Origin: Tetracentron sinense
Taxonomy: Eukaryota; Streptophyta; Magnoliopsida; Trochodendrales; Trochodendraceae
Assembly: GCA_015143295.1 (NCBI GenBank)
Contig: CM026570.1
Span: 7,030,047 to 7,094,046, forward strand
Direction of reading: 5' to 3'
DNA: 64,000 bases
In this document: piece after piece, positions 58,601-64,000 of the stretch
Position numbering within the stretch: position 1 is the stretch's first letter
Layout of the letters: every line of letters starts with the position of its first letter
Program-made: the position numbers and the translations under genes
Notes under the pieces: generated by a model
Databases searched by the model: none
What the model saw: only the letters and a program-made list of their open reading frames with translations
Told to the model about the DNA's origin: nothing

Positions 58601-61273
58601 TCCGTCATTTTCCTTTCCCCCATCTCCTGCCATTACTGCCAAATGAAAAAAGAAAGATATTCCCAATTACTCTTGACAACATACTATTTTAAAAGTAAAT
58701 ATTTACAACTTCCATATTTCATTAGTTCTTATTATATCAAAATTCTTTCTCCAGAAGTTCTTCATTGTCTCATAGATATTCTGATATGAAGAAGGCTTTT
58801 CTAGCAAGCTCTCATAACCTCTATTGGGATCTGAAACTGACCAGTTTAAGATACAACTTGACTAAAGTGCACGCACATAGTGGTGAATATAAAACTGAGC
58901 CAAGTGATACATAAAAAGAATAAATTACGCTTTTATTATTGTGAACATTTCTACGTTTCTCAGGCTAGTGCTTAGATACCACTGGGCTGAGTTTATCTGG
59001 AAGCTTGTGAGTGTCATGTAGTGATCGACTTGTTTTTAGGTGCTTTGATAAACTGTCTACCTTTTTTTTTTTTTCTTTCTTTCTCTCTTTTTTTTTGTCA
59101 TTCTCTTCTTTTGCCTCCTTTTGCTGCTTCATAATAGCTTGACAACTATTTTGTTTTACTCGTCAAAAACTGGTTTAGATTATGAATGTATTTACTTGAT
59201 TATCACAGTACATGGTCATGGAAGATGAAACTCAAACCCATTGCTTTTTTTCCACTGCCTTGTATATTGTGTTTGTATGGTTTTAAATGTCAACACATTT
59301 CAGTCAATTATGTCCAAAATATGTCGACTTCCTTGGGTCCCAATAAGAAATCAACATGTAATAATACAATAACATGGTTTGGGAAGTACTTCAGTAAACT
59401 TCGATTAGCATGTCTCATTTTGATCAACTTTGACCGAAATGTTACTTCCATAGTACAAAGACTGTTAAAATTTTGGTTAAAATATGAAAATGTTTCGACC
59501 GAAGCTTATTTTTCGAGGAAAAACTCATAAAAGTTTTTGAAAAATATTTTAAAAACTGTAGATTGTAGTGGTATATTAGATATGTTTTTTTTGGTAACCA
59601 ATTAGATGTGTTTTGGGTTACTAATCTATTTCCTTAAAATATTCATATATCCATATACAGGATATGAGTTTGTGGTATGCCATTATCATGGAGTGTTTCT
59701 CTTTATATATATATATATATATATTGGGGGGATGTATTTCCATTGTTGCAGAACATTAATTATGTTATGTGTAACTTTGACTTCTGAAGTTTTAGACATG
59801 TGCCACATCTTATGTTACTTGTTACTTGTTACGTTTCTCAATCTCAATTTGTTATTCTTGGTTATAATGAGCTGTAAGTGTGTATTGATGCTTAATTTAT
59901 CATTTTCTAAATTTGAGTGTAGATTTCCTATGTTTTAATGTTTCCAACAGTTCTTAATTTTTTACATTGTTTTTTTAAATTCTTCGAAATGTTGAGTGGC
60001 TAAGTTTACACCGACATTGAAGTTTAAAATCTTGTGTATTTTGGCACTTCCATAGTTTTTTTTTCGAAGTCACCAAATTACTCTAATAAGAGTGCAGTAA
60101 CTAGTAGTGAGGTGTTTATATCCAGGAGAACCTGTCCAATAAGTATGAATGTGCTAAGTATGAATGTGCTTATATATGTAGATGTTGACATGATGCAAAT
60201 AAAATTCCTGTCGACATGGATGATGTTCTTTGGAAACAAGGTCGTGTAACTGAGTCGAGCTCACCCACTATTTTTTTTAATATCTTCATGGAGTTTTTAG
60301 GTCTTTGAGAATCATATGGGTTTTCCTCTTCCAAATAGTTCCGATGCTTATAACTATAAGTGGTCATGCTCCCAATGTTCCTTCTTGTCATGATTCCTAT
60401 TGTAGTCTGTTAATTGCATTTAAAACGTTCTCTAAAAAACAACAAGATCTGTCGTGTTACTTGCCTCTATATTGAGTTATTTGCTCGTTATCTCTGGTTT
60501 ATGTGAGCTCCATCAAGGTGGTTTGAGCTTTGAGGTTTTCAATGACTAACCCATCTGCTCGTTTGGTGATGAGCAGTTAGTTCTCCATGCCCATGCCCAT
60601 GCCCATGGTCAATATCTGTCATGATCAATTAAACCATAGTTGCAGACAATTTTCTCAGGGCTATTGGATGAATCTGATTACAAGTTCTTTTTCTTTTTCA
60701 TGATTGAATCTTGAAGCTAATATCCTGTCCACTTTCTTGTTGCACTTGAACATAACACTTTCTGGTCTGAGAAGTTCAACTCCTGCTGTTATTATCATTC
60801 TGTAGGTAGGCTGGAGTTGGACCTTGGACCTCATGGTTGCGAAACAGTGGAATGCCTGACCAACTGCATGCTCAACCCCATCCATGAAATTTTATGGCCA
60901 TTAACAAGCCAGAAACATGCAGTTAGTGTATCATCTGTATATAGGTTAACTTTCTCAACCAGGGAATTATGAGCAGCCTTGACGGACTGCCCTTTTAATA
61001 CATTTGCAATTCCATTGTTAATCAGTTTGAGTTGTCAAAATTCCTAGTACTATATCTGGAGTGTCATGGCATGGTATGAAATTCCTTCATCATGAGATAA
61101 ATTCTAACCACGGTATTTTTATTTTTATGTAGCATGAAGCCGGGCATTTCCTGACTGCCTACTTGCTTGGAGTTCTTCCAAGAGAATATTCAGTACCAAG
61201 CATGGAAGCTTTGAGGAAGGACCAATTTATGGAAGGAAGAGTGAAGTTTGTTGGTTTTGAGTTTCTTAAAGAA
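49309..61273 (+). CDS. HExxH peptidase-like plant protein, 5' part
   Basis: Exons: 49309-49542, 57165-57293, 58509-58592 and 61133-61273, all phase 0 with GT-AG borders, giving 196 codons so far. The segments QGKTGGLLGFGAARQVPQRL, YTLDELKLNG and QHEAGHFLTAYLLG match a plant family related to M41/FtsH-like proteins (At5g27290/VIR3 type), where HEAGH is the zinc-binding helix; the family is thought to be plastidial. ATG at 49309 was chosen because an in-frame TGA lies seven codons upstream. The hydrophobic segments that precede HEAGH in the relatives I recall are absent here; a short acidic exon (SFKELESLMLNATSESLCEE) takes their place. Intron 1 holds a copia element and the next exon is beyond the window, so catalytic completeness cannot be judged. 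Confidence 0.68.
50983..51294. mobile_element. TIR MITE
   Basis: Inverted ends of about 50 bp read GGGTCCGTTCTTTTGCTGAG, then ACTTTGCAAGTTTTGTCAT (left) and ACTTTGCACTTTGTCAT (right, reverse complement). It is 312 bp with an AT-rich interior. No clear target duplication remains. Confidence 0.78.
51506..51590. repeat. (CT)n microsatellites
   Basis: Two CT runs (about 51496-51515 and 51572-51588) lie in the intron of the peptidase-like gene. Confidence 0.7.
51961..52107 (+). repeat. Left LTR of the copia element
   Basis: It starts TGTTGGAATTAAGAATATTT and includes GTGTATATATATTGGATTGG and AAGCATAATAAAC (promoter and polyadenylation-like). It ends AAATTTCTTTT, without the usual CA. Confidence 0.9.
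52108..52118 (+). other. tRNA-Met primer-binding site
   Basis: TGGTATCAGAG directly abuts the left LTR, complementary to the 3' region of initiator tRNA-Met as in most plant copia elements. Confidence 0.85.
52487..56670 (+). pseudogene. Copia gag-pol polyprotein, disrupted
   Basis: Domains occur in copia order. Gag from ATG 52487 (LNGHNFHAWS, GLWSALTKMY) has a CCHC knuckle CQHCRKLGHVIDRC at about 53203. Protease WILDSGANNHMTG is near 53522. GAG-pre-integrase LWHARLGHANF is at 53947, and the integrase core (HSDVLD, FIDDYTR, RSDNGREY) follows to 54480. RT runs YKARLVAKGFTQVPGKDFG (about 55400), LDVKNAFLNG and YIDDIIIIGDD (about 55806), where Ile replaces the common Val of YVDD. RNase H includes DADYAGSKSDRRSTSG (about 56297) and TKHIEVEIHF. 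Frameshifts near 52960 and 53320, and stops at 53789, 54499, 55280 and 56409, break the frame, so it is inactive. Confidence 0.9.
56769..56915 (+). repeat. Right LTR of the copia element
   Basis: It starts TGTTGGAATTAATAGTATTT and ends AAATTTCTTTT, followed by the GAAAC target copy. Confidence 0.9.
57294..61132 (+). other. Introns 2 and 3 of the peptidase-like gene
   Basis: AT-rich sequence flanks exon 3 (58509-58592). No transposon ends were recognised. A T-rich tract at about 59061-59098, a (TA)n run at 59708-59724 and four CCCATG units at about 60587-60606 are the only repeats noted. Minus-strand frame 60661-60885 shows no known motif. Confidence 0.55.
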
Positions 61274-62040
61274 GTAAGCTTTGTTGTGATTTTTTTCCAT
61301 GTAATTTGTTTTGTAGATTATGACCCATTTATGATAAAAATCTTTCATGTTACTCCACAGATATCATGTAAAACAATGAGAACGATTACCTTTTATTTTG
61401 TTATCACAACAGTATTTCTGGGACAACCTATTAAAAATATTAGGTCCGAACTTGAAGACTTTATGCTGTAAACAGGTGTGGTTAGTTCAGGATCATCTAA
61501 TTGCAATAGACGTCTCAGGCTTTGGTTTCAAGTGACATCGAAATCTTTATGGTTTGGGGTCCCTTGATTATGTAGTTTTTCAAATACTACGATGCTCACT
61601 GTCTTCTATATTTGAGAAGAGAATATTGATGCAACAGATTATACGCTGGAGAAAAATGAATTCTTGTAATGTGTCTTCTTTCTTTCATTGGGTTACAATT
61701 TATGCATTGGACATTTTGGTGTACAATCTAGTTGGAATGTTGGATAGAAAAGAAATAAAAACTGTTTTGATTATTTTCACTATATCTTATTATCTTTGAC
61801 ATAAGCTCTCTCAAACCTTTGGAGTTAGTATCAACCTCATCCTTAGTGTCATCAATCAAAAAAAAAAAAAACTCATCCTTAATGTCTTATAGATCATGCG
61901 GAAAATAGATGGTACATCATCCCAAGACTCAGCTAAATTTTGTTATCAGAAATAATCACTGAGATGGATCTGGTGTCGGTCTCTTTCCCTTCCTGGAGTT
62001 CAATTGGTTAATCAGCCATCCTTGTATGATCTGGATGTTC
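61274..62040 (+). other. Start of intron 4 of the peptidase-like gene
   Basis: It begins with donor GTAAGC at 61274. No exon with the expected continuation was found up to the right edge. Confidence 0.5.
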
Positions 62041-62382
62041 CCAGGACCGAATTTTGAAAAATGCTCTCAGGTGTTTTTTATTGGAGTCTTTGAAAGAAGA
62101 TGAACCAAGGGACTTTTGAAAACAGCTCCTTTTCGAAAGAAAATCCGGTAGCTTGGGATGGGATGTCTCTTCATTCCTGCGGACAATGGTGGATAGTTCC
62201 CGTATCGTCGTTCTTAGGGATGTGGTAGGAGCTTGCTTGGGAATCTGGGATGGGATGTCTTGTACATTTTTTTAGTTGGCTTTATTTTTGTTAGTTGTTT
62301 TGGGCTTCTCCTTGTTCACGTCTTATGAAATCTTCTTTGTAAGTATTTCTTCTAATTATATCTTGATTTATAGATAAAAAAT
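62041..62382 (+). mobile_element. LINE 3' end fragment
   Basis: The tail TTTTTGTTAGTTGTTTTGGG, TATGAAATCTTCTTTGTAAG, TATCTTGATTTATAG and ATAAAAAA is a typical plant L1 3' end. It resembles the one ending at 25272. The upstream part has only weak coding traces. Confidence 0.5.
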
Positions 62383-62769
62383 GTGAGGATATGCATAGAT
62401 TCATGTTGCCTTACCTGTAACGTTAATGGAGGTTTTCAAGTGGTGTAGAGGTGAATATAAGGCAAGTAATTTAAAACAAAATAGAAGAAATCCCTGAAAG
62501 AGCATCACTTCTATATTCTGTTGGAGTTTCCTTCGTTCTCCCTTGTGAATGGATGGTGTGCAACAATTTTTGTCCCCCTACCAGACATAGAGATGTACAG
62601 TTGCCTCCTCCTCACAGATGGATAAGTTGAACTTCTAGTGGAGAAATTAGAAGAGTTATAGATCCCTATGATGAACCGTTCTAGGTTTTGGGGATACGTA
62701 CCTACTATTCGCTAGTAATGATATGTCTTGACAGACTTAGTTGATGAAGTTGAAGTAATTGCAAACATT

Positions 62770-64000
62770 CAGCATCTAAATGTCATTTTTCACTGTATTG
62801 CTAATGTGAGAAGAGGAAACACTATAGCAAGATCAAAAGTAGAGGGGACCATATTAGAAGAGGGAGAACAAATAAGAGAAGCTGCTGTGAGATTCCACTC
62901 TTGAGTTATTTTCGGAGTTGATTGATTTGAGACCTGGGTTGGACGGTGTGCAGTTTGGCAGTATCTCCCCCGAAGAAATGGATTGGATGGAAAGACTGTG
63001 TGAGGAGGCAAAAATTCTCGGGGTTTCAAGCACCATGAGTGGGAACAATCCAGATGGGTTATAGATTTACATATTAGCTTTGGGAAAAGTGTGGTCTGCG
63101 GTAGGCGAGGTGGACAATCTCCCAGTAATGGCTGGGTCTCTTGGCTGTAGAACGTTATTCTTCAAGCTCTCATTTAGGCCTTCCTCTCAGGGCCAATTAC
63201 TGATCAAAGGCACTTTTGTTTCCGGTAGTGGACAGATTTGAGAGGAAATTTGCCCTCGAAAGAAGTCCATTTGTCCAAAGGGGGTAAGATAACTCTTATC
63301 CATGGTACTCTATTTATCCTTCCCACCTACTTTATGTCTCTATTTTCTCTCCCAGCCTTAGTGTAAGCTAGATTGGAAAGATTGTTGGGAGGGAGGGTGT
63401 TTCTTGTGGTCCAGGGTGGATAATCAAAGACATTACCATATAGTGAAGTGGAAGAAAATACATAGTCCAAGGCAGGTGGGTGGCTTTGGTCTTCATCCTT
63501 TGAGGAAGGTCAATAAAGCTCTATCGAGGAAGTGGCTGTGGAGGAACACATGATTGCTTATGGAGATTGGTTATTGCAGATAAGTATGATGGTACTAGCA
63601 ATGGCAGAGATCCCCCCCCTTCAGCTGCAACAAGCTATTGCACTAGCCTTTGGAAGGGAATCTGTAAAGTCCAAAATGAACTTGTGAAAGGGATACGCTA
63701 GACAAGGTGCAATTTTGAGAGTATCCTTGGTGTGGAGACAATGCTCTTGCAGAATATCTTCCGGGGCTCTATGCTATGATGGCTGTATTAGTAGAGAGGT
63801 GCTTCTCCAGGGAGGAGAACAGATTGGTATGGATACCGGGCTTTAGAAGAAATCAAGAAATGCTAATTGACTGGGAAATGGAGGATCTAGCCCAGGTGTT
63901 TGTCAGAATAGAATAGGCCAAGCTAGAGGTGGATACTTCAGACAATAGAAATTGAAAGTGGAATCCTAAAGGCATTTTGTCAGAAGTGCTTGAAAATGGG
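62770..64000 (+). pseudogene. L1-type LINE ORF2 remnant lacking the RT core
   Basis: In order: VIFHCIANVRRGNTIARSKV, EGTILEEGEQIREAAVRFHS; then RPGLDGVQFGSISPEEMDWM, ERLCEEAKILGVSS; then KSVVCGVGEVDNLPV..LGCR; then LPLRANY, VVDRFERKFA, LSKGGKITLIHGTLFILPTY and FMSLFSLPA; near the edge LVWIPGFRRNQEMLIDWEME. All are landmarks of plant L1 ORF2. The segment between the PDG position and GKSVV, which should carry the FADD catalytic core, is missing. Stops are frequent. The remnant continues past the window. Confidence 0.8.

Noticed and set aside
60661-60885. 74-codon minus-strand frame in the peptidase-like gene
   Set aside because: It is short, within an intron, and has no recognised domain or splice context.

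Overview
The window is nuclear DNA of a flowering plant. It holds a brassinosteroid-pathway BSL1-type phosphatase gene, a plant H2A.X gene ending in SQEF, a plant-type HExxH peptidase-like gene and a nuclear tRNA-Ala. The rest is AT-rich and packed with Ty1-copia elements, LINEs, MULE/hAT/Harbinger MITEs and a solo LTR. The species cannot be fixed from the sequence; very long, transposon-filled introns suggest a woody or early-diverging angiosperm (inference only).

Layout. 1-2.3 kb: the 3' end of an unrecognised plus-strand gene, convergent with BSL1. 2.35-31.4 kb: one minus-strand gene, BSL1, with 21 coding exons (888 codons) spread over 29 kb. I traced every exon, and all junctions keep frame. 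Three introns (18, 10 and 7; 9.7, 4.6 and 7.0 kb) hold most of the length: a 1.3-kb MULE, an RTE LINE cut by a hAT MITE and a degenerate copia element, a 2.6-kb LTR-like block, and two LINE remnants each interrupted by another insertion. Two BSL1 introns use GC donors.

31.5-42.8 kb: repeat-only DNA. It starts with a roughly 650-bp-arm inverted repeat 178 bp upstream of the BSL1 start codon. Next come a GTCGATGCAT minisatellite split by a 2.5-kb solo LTR, a multi-layer nest of MITEs around a CCA-rich minisatellite, a 39-bp tandem array and a hAT MITE.

42.9-47.8 kb: tRNA-Ala(TGC), then foldback MULE-type MITEs and unclassified intergenic sequence. 47.8-64 kb: H2A.X (minus) lies head-to-head with the 5' part of an HExxH peptidase-like gene (plus) that runs off the right edge. 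The peptidase gene's first intron carries a near-complete 4.96-kb copia element with 147-bp LTRs and a 5-bp target duplication; its last visible intron carries LINE remnants that continue to the edge.

The genes do not form an operon-like unit. BSL1 acts in brassinosteroid signalling, H2A.X in chromatin and DNA-break marking, and the peptidase-like protein probably in a plastid. What stands out is the depth of nested insertion inside genes whose coding frames remain open.
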